64,000 nucleotides of DNA from Leguminivora glycinivorella (Eukaryota > Arthropoda > Insecta > Lepidoptera > Tortricidae): contig NC_062976.1 in NCBI RefSeq assembly GCF_023078275.1, positions 4,340,001 through 4,404,000 on the forward strand, written 5' to 3'. The translations under genes were made by a program, and so were the position numbers. Numbering within the stretch: the stretch's first letter is position 1; each line of letters starts with the position of its first letter. The notes under the pieces were generated by a model. The model saw only the letters and a list, made by a program, of their open reading frames with translations, made no database searches and was not told the origin of the DNA. Positions 10,346 to 20,946 of this stretch are shown here, piece by piece.

Positions 10346-10440
10346 TCTTCAAAAGTTTATATAAAATAATAGGAATAACAACAGTTATTTTACTTTTTAA
10401 TCTACTTGATGACGTCATCATCTGAATAGTTTGTCATATA

Positions 10441-10890
10441 TTGATGTCGATATTTTATTTTATTTTCGCTTTCAGTATTTGTATTGACATACAAGGCTCT
10501 GAACATCTGCAAGTAAACATTATTTTGTTGTCTCGGATTTGGATAGGAAGTATAATTAATAATCAAACGAACTTACCTGTGAAGTTTGATTACAATTATA
10601 CGAGTATCCAAATCCGAGACAACAAAGTCCCGCCCCCCATCCCCGAAAATAACAATAAAATAGTTTCACGACACAAAAAGATTTACTCTAAAATAATGGG
10701 TATGGGTAAACGCCGCAGGGCGCTGGGCGATGTTGGAGGTAGGTACGAATGGCGAGAACTTGTTTTTAAATTTTATATCTCTGAAATGTGTGACAAGGAC
10801 GGCACGATTCCGTGTGCTGCTGCAAGTAAACATTATTTTGTTGTCTCGGATTTGGATACTCGTATAATTGTAATCAAACTTCACAGGTAA
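10441..10890 (+). CDS. Unknown ORF in a dispersed repeat, copy 2 (149 codons)
   Basis: This is a longer frame ending in the same core as the minus-strand ORF at 3475-3777 (MGMGKRRRALGDVGGRYEW to FVVSDLD), then TRIIVIKLHR and a stop. The in-frame ATG at 10696 (MGMGKRRR) is the more believable start, because the 85 codons before it are low-complexity sequence from inverted and direct duplicates. The last codons run into ACAGGTAAGT, a good splice-donor match at 10884-10893, so the core may be an exon. It sits within a perfect 71-bp inverted repeat. The protein family is not recognised, and the opposite strand is also open. Confidence 0.35.
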   Translation: MMSIFYFIFAFSICIDIQGSEHLQVNIILLSRIWIGSIINNQTNLPVKFDYNYTSIQIRDNKVPPPIPENNNKIVSRHKKIYSKIMGMGKRRRALGDVGGRYEWRELVFKFYISEMCDKDGTIPCAAASKHYFVVSDLDTRIIVIKLHR

Positions 10891-10907
10891 GTTCGTTTGA
10901 TTATTAA
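10556..10907. repeat. Perfect 71-bp inverted repeat around the unknown ORF core
   Basis: Positions 10556-10626 and 10837-10907 are exact reverse complements (71 of 71 by eye), separated by 210 bp. Both arms contain ATCCAAATCCGAGACAACAA and TTACCTGTGAAGTTTGATT. A direct partial copy of the right-arm start (TGCAAGTAAACATTATTTTG) also lies at 10508-10557. The structure could form a long hairpin. Confidence 0.85.
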
Positions 10908-10984
10908 ATATACTTCAAAGAGTGAAATATATTTACTTGGATATTTTTCTTGGGATAAGAAACTTGAATAACCACCTACTTATA

Positions 10985-11275
10985 TTCTTAATAGGTATTG
11001 TAGGAAAGTGCGTTGAGTGAAAGTGGATTGTCAGGGTCGTAGCAAGTGAAAATTTTGATCTCTGCCTACACCTCTGGAAGCAAGCGTGAATTTATGTATG
11101 TATTGTATAAAAGTCGACTGTGGGATAAGTTCAATTGTGGCGTAGGGGAAACGTGGCAAGCTGTCACTGCAATGCCACATTTCGTTTTCATTCAACCCCT
11201 TACTTGCTAAGAGCGGCATTGAAACTTGAGAACTTTCAATGTACGAGTACATTGAAAGTTCCTGTTCCTACGTGT
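10985..11275 (+). mobile_element. RTE-type LINE/SINE tail fragments
   Basis: 11020-11100 matches the end of the RTE-like ORF at 31290-31365 (CAGGGTCGTAG, ATCTCTGCCTAC, CCTCTGGAA, GCGTGA, TGTATG), with frame damage. 11160-11240 resembles the SINE words at 9500-9560 (CAACCCCTTACTTGCTAAGAG). These are at least two overlapping decayed fragments. Confidence 0.6.
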
Positions 11276-11564
11276 GTATGTATTAAACTCACACCATAAA
11301 TATACGATGTATATGATGACTGTCACAATTTCGTGCAGTGTTAGGTAACTTATGGCACATCTCGGACACTGGCGATCAAATAATATGAAAGAAACGCATT
11401 CTAAGCTCGTGTAGGTGAACGCGTACCATGTTTGTATGAGTGAAATATGACAGGTTGACTGTTTGCGTTTTGACAGGCGGTAACTGTGAGGTAACCGAGA
11501 GGGGGTGGGCGGCGCTTTCAGCGGGGAGCGGGAGTGGCCATACTGCTTTTTTTATTTTTTTTAT
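11276..11564. other. Unassigned, partly G-rich sequence
   Basis: 11495-11540 is G-rich (GGGGGTGGGCGG, GCGGGGAGCGGGAG). No ORF or repeat could be named. Confidence 0.4.
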
Positions 11565-12014
11565 TTTAAACTGGCCAGTGATTGACCTTAGTCGCACCTG
11601 ATGGAAAGTGACGACAAGGCCGAGGTTGTAGGTCACTGGTTCAGTAATAGCCTATTCACTCCTGACTTGAATTCACCCAGATTGGGGGATGAGGGGAGCA
11701 TGTTCCATTCCTTAGCAGTTCGCATTAGGAAAGAAGAGGCAAACCGCTTTGTGCGAATGAAAGGTAGGTCGACAACGTACTTTCATTCGCACGAAGAGGT
11801 GAAACCGCTCCCCGCGCCTGGTTGTCCGGTGATGGAACGGGGAAGGAGGAACCAGGTCATGCAGTTCCTGTGCACACTCTCCATAATGTATCCAGTAGAA
11901 GACGGACAAGGACGCAACTCGACGGCGATGCTCGAGGCTATGTAAACCTTTGCCTGCCGGAACGTCGCCAATGAGTCTTCGAGCTCGACGTTCTATTGAG
12001 TCCAAGGCTGCCAA
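11565..12014 (-). pseudogene. LINE ORF2 C-terminal remnant (reverse transcriptase-side tail)
   Basis: The minus frame from 12014 reads LDSIERRARRLIGD, then RRRVASLSVFYWIHYGECAQ, then LVPPSPFHHRTTRR. This is the conserved region after the reverse transcriptase domain of lepidopteran Jockey/CR1-type LINEs. After a frameshift it continues at 11640-11710 as RTAKEWNMLPSS and FKSGVNRLLLNQ, the usual carboxyl end. A tail resembling GACCTTAGTCGCACCTGATG (reverse sense) follows down to 11565. The copy is truncated at its 5' side, carries an internal duplication of a FH-type segment, and is a dead element. Confidence 0.7.
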
Positions 12015-12057
12015 CTGGTATTTGGCAGACGATAGTACTCTTTATTATACTGTGCTT

Positions 12058-12312
12058 ATGGCCTATTTTACCACAGTGTCTCTCTGTGCCTCTTTCTGAG
12101 TTGATAAATAACACTGTTACTCAGCGTCAAAATTTCCTTGTTGAACAGGCAATAAACAGCGAAGTGTCACTAAACATGCTTCCAATTTTATCACTTATCA
12201 ACGTGGATAAGACATCTGTCACTCTCACATTGACATACTTGCCAAAGCGTGACAGAAGTCTTATCACATGATTGTCAATTGTCATTGTGAAATAGGCTAT
12301 TGGGCCGTCATA
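12058..12312. mobile_element. Decayed foldback MITE
   Basis: The ends GGCCTATTTTACCACA (12060) and TTGTGAAATAGGCTATTGGGCC (12285-12305) are imperfect inverted repeats. The interior 12185-12270 (TTATCACTTATCAACGTGGA onward) is related to the element at 57038-57150. It is non-coding. Confidence 0.5.
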
Positions 12313-12365
12313 AGGTACGACTTTGACACAACCTTGAAACCTTAATAACAAAACGGACACTGTTA

Positions 12366-12550
12366 TCCATACTAATATTATAAATGGGAAAGTGTGTGTG
12401 TCTGTTTGTTTGTCCGTCTTTCACGGCAAAACGGAGCGACGAATTGACGTGATTTTTTAAGTGGAGATAGTTGAAGGGATGGAGAGTGATATGTCACTTG
12501 GCTACTTTTTGTCTCTTTCTAACGCGAGTGAAGCCGCGGGCAAAAGCTAG
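12366..12550 (+). mobile_element. Repeat with CCGCGGGCAAAAGCTAG tail, copy 1
   Basis: It begins CCATACTAATATTATAAATG and carries GTTTGTTTGTCCGTCTTTCA and ACGGAGCGACGAATTGACG. It ends CGCGGGCAAAAGCTAG. Other copies are at 25583-25738, 27011-27252 and, on the minus strand, split, at 42244-42903. It is a common lepidopteran non-autonomous repeat, likely the 3' region of an RTE-type LINE (class inferred). Confidence 0.75.
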
Positions 12551-12795
12551 TATGACTGTAAATGAACGCGCTAACGAGATCTCACACACATGCACTGAGA
12601 CTTCTACTACGAGTTTCTGACGCTTTAGTGTAAGGCCTCGTACGATCAATACGCTCATAATTGCGTGCGGCGTGCATCTCAAACAATCGAAGCTCACATC
12701 TTACAAGCTGAGTCGACGCATAATACCGTCAACGCACGCTCGCTCGCCAAGTTGCACTTTCTGCCGAACGCTGCGTTTCGAGCGTCTAGAATAAT
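12551..12795. other. Unassigned sequence
   Basis: Moderate GC, with several CpG-containing words (12620-12780). No ORF or splice signal is convincing. Confidence 0.4.
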
Positions 12796-12990
12796 GTATA
12801 TCTAGAAGGCGCTACACCCTCGGCTAGATGGCGCTAATATTAATATTCGACAACTTTAATAGAAGGCACTACACCTCTGATTCTCAGCTAGATGGCGCTA
12901 ATATTAATATTCGACAACTTTAACACATATCAGGTCAAAAATATGGGCCAAATTATGGCAGTCATGAACTATGACTACACACTACACAAC
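12796..12990 (+). repeat. Tandem pair of TAGATGGCGCTAATATTAAT repeats
   Basis: Two direct copies (about 12803-12863 and 12864-12925) share AGAAGGCRCTACACC, CTAGATGGCGCTAATATTAA and TATTCGACAACTTTAA. The following ATATGGGCCAAATT is shared with the 39868-40160 and 43371-43663 repeats, so this is a diverged and internally duplicated member of that family. Confidence 0.65.
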
Positions 12991-13554
12991 ACATTTTATT
13001 TCGACCGTAATTCTGTACATAATCGCTCCTTTTGGGTAATGTAAAAGAACAGCGCGCGCGGAAGAAGTGAAACATCCTAAAATAACCTCAAAAACTTTTT
13101 GTCAAGTGGCCATCACGTTTTTGATTTTAGTTACGTCCATCTTTTTAAATATTTTACATTTGAGCAAATAGTCAAATTTCACCATTCCACCATTCGAAAC
13201 CATTCTGGGCATTCTGTTCTGTCACTGACTGAGTGAATAAGTGAAAGAATGGAATGAGTGAGTCGCATTGAGACAGAATGTTACGAGCTGAGTGAGAGGC
13301 ATTCCACGCAAAGTAACAATGACTGAGTGTTACGCGCTGTCAGTTAGAAGTCGCATTAGAAGTTAAACTTCAAAAAAAAACGTCAAAAACTCAAGGTAGA
13401 GGCTCTGCAAATTAACCTTACACACACGTTTCTGCAAATAAAGGTTACACACACAGACACAGAATGCAAGTCACTCGTTACTCATAACTCCTTTGTGTCG
13501 TCTTTGATTAGATGATGGTATCAGACCACAGATTATTTATATGCTAGATTCAGT
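12991..13554. other. Unassigned sequence with local GAGTG-rich patch
   Basis: 13190-13350 is rich in GACTGAGTG/GTGAGT words and imperfect inverted repeats. Nothing coding is visible. Confidence 0.4.
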
Positions 13555-13660
13555 ATGTTTAAAGACTTTTAACCCAACAAACCTCAAATAAAGGGTGAAC
13601 AGGTATCTTCTAGGCGAGCTCACTCCATCGTAGGCTACGTCTTTGCCTTAGCTAGTCTGT
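13555..13660 (+). pseudogene. LINE ORF2 C-terminal remnant
   Basis: AACCCAACAAACCTCAAATA, then GGGTGAACAGG and CTCACTCCATCGTAGG, align with the copy at 3213-3300. An in-frame stop and a 1-nt shift disrupt the N-P-x-N-L-K / RVNRYLLG reading. It is a dead fragment of the same LINE family. Confidence 0.55.
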
Positions 13661-13690
13661 GGCAAAGAGTAAGTAGATACGGTGAAAAGT

Positions 13691-13905
13691 CATTTTGATA
13701 TTTGACACTTTTGCCGGTCGCTTTTCGGTAATGGAAAACATCGTGAGGAAACTGGACTATTTAATCACAATGACTTCGGATTGGAAGGTCAGATGGCAGT
13801 CGCTTTCGTAAAACTGGCTTACCCTAAATCATGGAATTAGTAGTCAAAGCGGTCTCCAGGCTCCCATGAGACGTGGTAATTGCCAGATAAGGCAAAGAGG
13901 ACGAG
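13691..13905 (+). mobile_element. tRNA-derived SINE (type 2), 5'-truncated copy
   Basis: It contains CGCTTTTCGGTAATGGAAAA, CATCGTGAGGAAACTGGACT and GGCAGTCGCTTTCGTAAAAC, as in the complete copy at 24674-25002, in plus orientation. It lacks the tRNA-like head. The 3' part around 13880-13905 is diverged. Confidence 0.75.
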
Positions 13906-15639
13906 TCTAGGAGTAGTAATCTTTGTGTCTTCTCTTGCCCTTATTGCTTATGTCATTTGCCCATAACCACCCAAATGTGATCTCCTATTACGAATTCTTT
14001 TCATTTACCTTTAGCTCACTCTTATACTGGCTATTGCGACATGTAACGCCTAATGTGTTGGTAATCTTTTATCTTTACTATCCGCAAATCGTGATAAAAC
14101 TTCTCGTTCATACTCACACAGTTGGATTAAGAGTGAAAGAGATAGATGATCAGGGTTAGATCAGTTTGATATGTTTGCTCGGAAAGGGATACGGGGTATT
14201 AAGAAGGAGCCGTATAATACGTTAATTACTTGATATTTGCTGACTGCCCCTTTAGTTATTCATTATTTTTGCTGTGTAATAGATCTCATATAGTATCATG
14301 ATTAAACTAAATCAATCTTAGAAGGTAGGGGATGTACTTCTTCAATCTTCTCCCAAAGAAAACACATTTAAAACAAAATATGTGTTCATCTCTGTCTTTT
14401 TGATTCCAGGCCGTAGAAGATTGGTCACATTTTTCATTTAATTACTATTTATTGTAAGACAAACGTATTGTACCAAAAGACGGATTTAATGCCTAAACGA
14501 TTTTCAGTAAACCTTAAGGTGCCTTTAGGCAAGACAAAAAAGGTAGGCGGCAAATCAGCTAACTTTTAATAACAAAATAAAAATTAATCGACTAAAATTG
14601 CGCAAGCAATCTAGGAGAAATCGTATGAAGTATAAAGAATTATAAAGAAAATAAATATTGTACTCAAGTTGGGCAAAAATCTATGTTTTTGTCAAAATAA
14701 TTTCTTTAGATTCATTCCTCCTTTAAAGACGTCTATATCCACCATTTTCGTGCCTAAAAATATGCATCAATCGCTTTTCCATATTTTGCAAGATTTTGTA
14801 CAGATGTAGGTAGTGCGGAAAGGGTTTTTCCGTATTTTTAACCGACTTCAAAAAAGGAGGAGGGTCTGAATTCGACTGATTGCTTTTGACTATAATCCTT
14901 TAATAGAGTGCCGATGCAGTCCAAGTATAGTAGATTTTTAAAATCGTTTGTCAATCGTCGGCATTGCAACCCCTGCCTTACCTATCGCCAAAACCAGGAA
15001 ATTGAAACGTCAACTCTTCCGTACTAATTAACGGAACCAATTTGTTAAATCAAAGGAAATCAATCAGGAACATTCCGGCGATTTATTTGCGACCGTGTCA
15101 ATTAAAAGGAAACCTGATGGCCGCCATCTTTGGGAGGCCATTTTGGATTCACTTAATACTGGAACATGGAAAAATTCTCGAAATATTTAAAATCAAAATG
15201 TTAACATTTTCGTAACGCTATAGCTTGTACAGGAAGCAAGAAGGAATAGTGATGAAAATTTAGCATAACCTGTGCGATTACAACGTTTATCATTATCATC
15301 TTTACTTCAAGTTTCACGCTAAAGTTTGTACATTACTTTGGTTCTTTCTATCTCACTCTTAGTTGTATCATTGCAAGCAAGACTAATAGAAAATAGGAAA
15401 CGCAGACGTTAGAGAAAATAAAAAGGCGCAATAATAGGCGGATTTATAATGCCTATCATTCTCCACAAGACAATGATAGGAATTATGAAAAGACAATAAA
15501 TATTTCTGATTTCTGTTTTGTGACAAGTCAACCATAGAGATAAACAGAAAATATTAACGGATATGTAATATTAAAGGATATGTCAACGCCAATCTAGCGG
15601 TAAGGCTACTGATTCACTATTGCTTCAAAAGTTAGCCTT
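13906..15639. other. Mostly unassigned AT-rich sequence
   Basis: 14836-14890 (TTTTTAACCGACTTCAAAAA, then GGAGGAGGGTCTGAATTCG) is the start of a common lepidopteran dispersed repeat, here only a fragment. The rest has no gene or repeat I recognise. A 78-codon frame at 13923-14159 has no domain. Confidence 0.45.
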
Positions 15640-15642
15640 TTA

Positions 15643-15873
15643 GGCACTGGTCCCACCGCGAGCTAGTAAGCTATGAGCTATCGGCTATAAAAACGAACAA
15701 AAGATAAGCCCTCTCGTGCAAATAAAAGAGACACGGCGATATTGATAGCTCACCGCTGGGCGAGTAACTATAAACATCGCCGTGTCTCTTTTATTTACAC
15801 GGGAGTGATTATCTTCTGTTCGTTTTTATAGCCGATAGCTCATAGTTTACTAGCTCGCCGTGGGACCAGTGCC
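15643..15873. mobile_element. Foldback PIF/Harbinger-like MITE
   Basis: Almost the entire 231 bp are two inverted arms. The left arm starts GGCACTGGTCCCAC and the right arm ends GTGGGACCAGTGCC. The arms share GAGCTATCGGCTATAAAAAC and AAATAAAAGAGACACGGCGA around a short loop. TTA flanks both sides (15640-15642 and 15874-15876), matching the TTA/TAA target duplication of PIF/Harbinger. There is no coding capacity. Confidence 0.8.
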
Positions 15874-15876
15874 TTA

Positions 15877-17019
15877 ACCATGTAACTTACTAAACAGTAT
15901 AGTTAAGTAACATCTCATAAATCCCATTGTGACTTATTAAAGAGATGCGTTTTTGTTTAAAGCATGATATACCTACTTATGTTGCCGTTACGGACTAAAT
16001 GCTTGTTCACCTGTAACTCTTTATAAAGCAAGCGGTCTTACCCCGTACGTGGAGTGTCCTTATCTAATGAACACTCTTGGCAAGCCTCTGGCGCACGGCC
16101 AACCTGTTGCCAGGCGGGTTACATGTTATCTCCGTTTTATAAATAATAACCATTGGCTGAAGATGAAAATTGCATCTGTTGCACATGTTTTCCGCTAGTT
16201 GCTGGATGGGTGAAGGTCGGACTGTCAAGACCGTACTTAGGTCGACCAAATGGACGTTTTCCTATTGGTTATCTTAAATACGTTGGACAGATAGAGTAAG
16301 AAAAAGTAGTGATATAAAAAATATTAAATATAATAAAAGTTGACCTTTGTTGCTTTGAGTGGAGGTACGAGAACCTAGATCTATGTGAACTCGGCGTCGG
16401 TGAAAGCTGGCGTGATAGGGTCCTGACCGAGCAATCGAGAGCGACCGAGAAATTCCTGAATACTCGTAGCTGAAGGATCTTAGAGTCGTAATTCGTAAGG
16501 GGTGATTGCGAGCTCAATGAAAATGCTTCTTGTTACGGACCGAAACATGTCGAGCGCTTTTCGACTTTTTATAATTTTAATAAGATCCCAATGGGTCGAT
16601 GGGCCCCCACAGATTTAAGATAAGATAAGACCGAGCAATGTAGCTTGCTCTTATGTTAAGAGCGTTATAACATTTCGGCGTCGGGCGAAATTAGGTATTT
16701 TACCCGCCGCGCGAGCCCAATATGCCGACCCTTTCTAGCACGTCTTATCACTCGCTCGCACTACAATAATGGGCAAAACAATCTTGATCCTTCCTATGGA
16801 ATTTTGATAACAACCACAATCTACTATCTCGATATAAACTTTTGATTTCTAATAAACATTATTTTGTACGAAAATACTAGAATATAGCGCAAAATAATAT
16901 TAATTATGTTAAAATTTATTTAAAAATTTAAAGTCATAATTATAAACTATGATTATATTTAAGTAGATCCCATCCCAAATATTTGCTTTTGTTATATGAT
17001 AAGTATTAGAGTATAGTAC
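15877..17019. other. Unassigned sequence
   Basis: 16050-16250 and 16370-16500 are GC-richer and carry short open frames (61 and 82 codons on the minus strand), but I find no family motif. 16615-16635 has GATAA repeats. No gene is called. Confidence 0.4.
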
Positions 17020-17029
17020 ATTACGATAC

Positions 17030-17390
17030 AAGTGCGTAAAAAAGGAAGTTCGAAACGAGTGGCGATAAATTAAAACACGACCGAAGGGAGTGTTTTAAAT
17101 CGACACGAGTTACGATTTCCTTTTTGCACGTGCATCGTACGACGTTTTTCAGTACAGATGAGCCTCCGAAGTTTCGACCTGTTAATCCTGTTATATAATG
17201 AACCACTTCTCGTACTAGTGCGTAAAAAAAACACCATCTGTACTGAAAAAGTATATTTTTGCACGTGCATCGTACGACGTTTTTCAGTACAGATGAGCCT
17301 CCGAAGTTTCGACCTGTTATATAATGAACCACTTCTCGTACTAGTGCGTAAAAAAAACACCATCTGTACTGAAGAAGTATATATTAATAT
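17030..17390 (+). repeat. Foldback repeat with tandem duplication (GTGCATCGTACGACG family)
   Basis: The first part (17030-17140) folds back: GGAAGTTCGAAACGAGTGGC pairs with ACGAGTTACGATTTCC around AAAACACG / GTGTTTT. The second part carries CAGTACAGATG inverted to CATCTGTACTG. The block GTGCATCGTACGACGTTTTT to CATCTGTACTG is duplicated in tandem (about 17132-17248 and 17262-17373) with little divergence. Single copies lie at 23545-23750, and a diverged form is near 41285-41440. Confidence 0.8.
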
Positions 17391-17429
17391 GATAATAAAA
17401 TATGTCAAATACAATTCTAATTACTTCAA

Positions 17430-18425
17430 GGTGGTACTCAGGGTCTGATGATGGAGCCAGATGGTGGTCACCAGGTACTAATGAACCATGTGACTAAACG
17501 ACTTCGTGTTTATGCTCGTTGGGTTCGTCTCAACAAGACCTTTGATAAAAGGTGGTACTTAGGGTCTGATGATGGAGCCAGATGATGGTCACCAATACCA
17601 ATGATTCATATGACTAACCACTTCGTGTTTTTTATGTTATTCACATATGCGAGTTGATTTTTTGGTGACCACCATCTGGCTCCATTATCAGACCCTGAGT
17701 ACCACCTCTTGTCAAAGATCTTATTGAGACGATCCCATTGAGCCTATACATGAAGTGGTTTAGTCATATGGTTCATTGGTACTGGTGACCACCATCTGGC
17801 TCCATCATCAGACCCCGAGTACCACCTCCTGTCAAAGGTATTGTTGAGACGAACCCAATGACCCCAAACACGAAGTGGTATAGTCATATGGTTCATTGGT
17901 ACTGGTGACCACCATCTGGCTCCATCATCAGACCCTGAGTACCACCTCTTGTCAAAGGTCTTGTTGAGACGAACCCAACGAGCCTAAACACGAGGTGGTT
18001 TACTTACATGGTTCACTGGTACTGGTGACCACCATCTGTCTCCATCATCAGACCCTGAGTACCACCTCTTGTCAAAGATCTTATTGAGACGATTCCAATG
18101 AGCCTAAACACGAATTGGTTTAGTCATATGGTTCATTGATACTGGTGACCACCATCTGGCTCCATCATCAGACCCTGAGTACCACCTCCTGTCAAAGGTA
18201 TTGTTGAGACGAACCCAATGACCCCAAACACGAAGTGGTATAGTCATATGGTTCATTGGTACTGGTGACCACCATCTGGCTCCATCATCAGACCCTGAGT
18301 ACCACCTCTTGTCAAAGGTCTTGTTGAGACGAACCCAACGAGCCTAAACACGAGGGTGTTTACTTACATGGTTCACTGGTACTGGTGACCACCTTCTGGC
18401 TCCATCATCAGATCCCGAGTACCAT
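17430..18425. repeat. 120-bp tandem array with 360-bp higher-order units and inverted left edge
   Basis: The anchor GGTGACCACCATCTGGCTCC recurs at an exact 120-bp period (near 17664, 17784, 17904, 18024, 18144, 18264, 18384). Units alternate as A-B-C, A-B-C. The B units (17821-17940 and 18181-18300) are identical, and A and C units match their partner better than their neighbours, so the higher-order period is 360 bp. To the left, two copies are inverted (17430-17473 and 17551-17593, GGAGCCAGATGGTGGTCACC). The unit is a multiple of three, but stops occur in each frame I checked, so it is not coding. Confidence 0.9.
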
Positions 18426-18559
18426 CTTGATGTGTCTTATCATCTTGACCGTATTGTAATTTTCACATATTTATCATCATAACGTTGTAATATACTTTAT
18501 ATACTTTAACATTCAAACATAACAAAATATTACAAAAGCAAATATTTACGGATCTAGGA

Positions 18560-18780
18560 TCAAATTCGTTGGTCGCTGTTTACACACACACAATGCGAGG
18601 ATAGCCCGTGTATAAACAAGGTGTCCGACCCACACAACGATAAATATTCTCGACGTTCGCGATGAAAACTCGGAGAGCGAAGCGACATACGTCTGACCTC
18701 CACGAGCTCCGACGCGGCACTGAAATCGCAGGCGTCCGTCGCCGGTAAAATAGCGACAGGAAGGCTAGTTTTCAAAAAAT
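18560..18780. other. CpG-rich stretch, possible regulatory region or first exon
   Basis: This stretch is markedly richer in G/C and CpG than its neighbours (CTCGACGTTCGCGATG, GGAGAGCGAAGCGACATACG, GTCCGTCGCCGG). It has no match elsewhere in the window. A 71-codon minus-strand frame lacks a known motif. GGTAAAATA at 18743 could be a weak plus-strand donor. It may be a promoter-proximal exon or just a unique GC-rich patch. Confidence 0.3.
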
Positions 18781-19893
18781 TGGCAAAAAATCATTATAAA
18801 ATATTATAACGACAACTGGATAACAGAAATTTAAGCAGATTGTGCAGATTATTTATATACTAAAATAACTTCGATAACATGTAGATTTTCGGAGAAATGA
18901 TCACTTGTTTCGATGTATTTTCAAGACAAAATTGAGTTCGTTTTACTCTCAATTTCTCAATTTCAAAGGATTAAATGATAAATATTGTTTAATGGGCCTA
19001 AAGTACAAGATATTAGGAACTTAAATTTACCGCATTTATGAGAGTGAGCTTATCAAATTGTACATAATAAGAGCTCCGAAATCAGTGCTTCACGCGGTTT
19101 TTCCTAAACGAGCATCAGAAAAAAAATCATTACCAATTGAATAAGCTTTTTCTTTCATATGTTTTTTGTTTAACCTACGGTTAATAACATGTTCTAACTG
19201 AAACAAGTACTTTTACTGTCTTTTAGTATGGGTAAAGTGTACAATTTTATCGTTGAATATTGCGAATTTTACAATATATCGCCAATTTTTGTCATAGCGC
19301 TCTTAAAGGCCAGAAATCATTTTCGGTCATCGTGCCATTCTAGTTGGACAAGGGACCTAAAGGGGTGATCTATCGAAAGTAATAAAAACGTAAATAGTCC
19401 AATTTACCTGCGACCCTTTTTGAATCCTTTTAGCAAAATTATGATCCAATCAATAGCTTTTTGGTTTAATCTTTTATTTGTATTAATTTCTTGCTATAAA
19501 ATTATATGATGATCATTGAAATTTCTGTAAGAACTGCTTTTACAATGACTTTAGCTCAGGAATTTCAATATTAAATGCTAACAAATATCATATTTAAATA
19601 CCTGATAATAAATGACACCTCATAAACTGTCCGGTGTTGCCCCTAATTTCAGTCGATTTACAAGCAGGCGTGACCACGCCCCCGATGCTCGATTGTCTTG
19701 GGCGTTACCAAGCGCATGCCAAGCGGGTTGACAATCAAATGCTCTGCATTTAGAACTGTTACGTAAAGTACATAGCTAATATGATGTGAGATTAAATGGT
19801 CTCAGGTCCATACACAAAATTTGTGTATTTAATAGTGGTTAAATTAAGTACCTGCCTAATTGTAATTGTATGACGTGTAAAAAAGAATGTATT
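18781..19893. other. Unassigned AT-rich sequence
   Basis: No repeat, ORF or RNA gene recognised. 19640-19740 is GC-richer (GGCGTGACCACGCCCCCGAT) without coding potential. Confidence 0.45.
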
Positions 19894-20146
19894 TTAACCC
19901 CCGACACAAAAACGACGGGGTGTTATAAGTTTGACGTGTCTGTCTGTCTGTCTTTTTGTCTGTCTGTCTGTCTGTGTGTGTGTCTGTCTGTGGCATCGTA
20001 GCTCCCGAACGGATGAACCGATTATATTTTTTTTTGTCTTAAAGCTGAGTTAGTCGATCGTTAGCCATGTTAGCCCATGTTTCATGAAAATCGGTCTACT
20101 ATGTCGCGCTCGGGGGTTTATTCAAAATTTTAATTTTGTGGTTAGG
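19894..20146 (+). mobile_element. GTCY-microsatellite MITE, copy C
   Basis: It is well preserved: TTAACCCCCGACAC, GACGGGGTGTTATAAG, a (GTCT)n tract with a GT-rich interruption, GGCATCGTAGCTCCCGAACG, and the end TAATTTTGTGGTTAGG. Confidence 0.85.
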
Positions 20147-20684
20147 TTTATTACCAATAAAGAAACTGAAATCTGATTTAGGTTGTACCTATTATTGTCA
20201 TCGATTTAAAATTCCCTAGATACACTATCGCCTACAAATTCGACACTCAAAAGTGTCCGATCGCTTAGTTGCAAATGTGTGCGTCTAGTTGACAAACGAA
20301 AACTTCGCAATGTAGTAAAAACTACTTTAATTTTTTTACAAAAACAACGTTATTTCTTAGTACTTAGAGTTCAATTTCAAATGCAAGCAATTGGCGGTTA
20401 TGACATTAATGAATGTGATCATCGCGAAAGCCATAAAATTTTATGACCGCAGATCGCAGGTGTGCATATTTTTAAACAAATCTACGTCTTATTGCAACCA
20501 ACATAAGTTTAATTTCGTTCGCGCTGCAACAATCTAAACGCCATTTTTAAATTGGGAACGAGGATGGACAGAGGCATCATGGGAGTCGCGCTATGAGATG
20601 AAAGGCGAGAATGAGGAAATTTGCGGTATTTTTGCGAAAAACTGTTAAAAAATATATATATAGTGTGTGTGTGTATGTATGTTT
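20147..20684. other. Unassigned sequence with (GT)n
   Basis: Nothing recognised up to 20640. A short (TG)n / (GTAT)n microsatellite at 20662-20682 abuts the SINE tail. Confidence 0.45.
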
Positions 20685-20946
20685 ATAAATAAATAAATAA
20701 ATAGATATTGGGGACACCTTACACAGATCAACTTAGCCCCAAACTAAGCAAAGCTTGTACTATGGGTACTAAACGACGATATACATACTTAAATAGATAA
20801 ATACATACTTATATACATAGGATACATCCATGACTCAGGAACAAATATCTGTGCTCATCACACAAATAAATGCCCTTACCGGGATTCGAACCCAGGACCG
20901 CGGCTTAGCAGACAGGGTCACTACCGACTGAGCCAGACCGGTCGTC
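20685..20946 (-). mobile_element. tRNA-derived SINE (type 1, tail A)
   Basis: Read on the minus strand, the head GACGACCGGTCTGGCTCAGT has an A-box and GGTTCGAATCCCGG a B-box. These are followed by GGCATTTATTTGTGTGATGA, GTTCCTGAGTCATGGATG and tail A (GCTTAGTTTGGGGCTAAGTT, GGTGTCCCCAATA) ending in (ATTT)n. It is transcribed by RNA polymerase III in related families and mobilised by a LINE partner (inferred). Confidence 0.85.

Noticed and set aside
16370..16500. Possible LINE-like peptide ENLDLCELGVGESWRDRVLT
   Set aside because: Only a short resemblance to LINE C-termini, with no supporting flanks; too weak to annotate.
17661..18420. Regular repeats resembling a CRISPR array
   Set aside because: The 120-bp units are contiguous with no unique spacers, and the context is eukaryotic; it is a satellite array.
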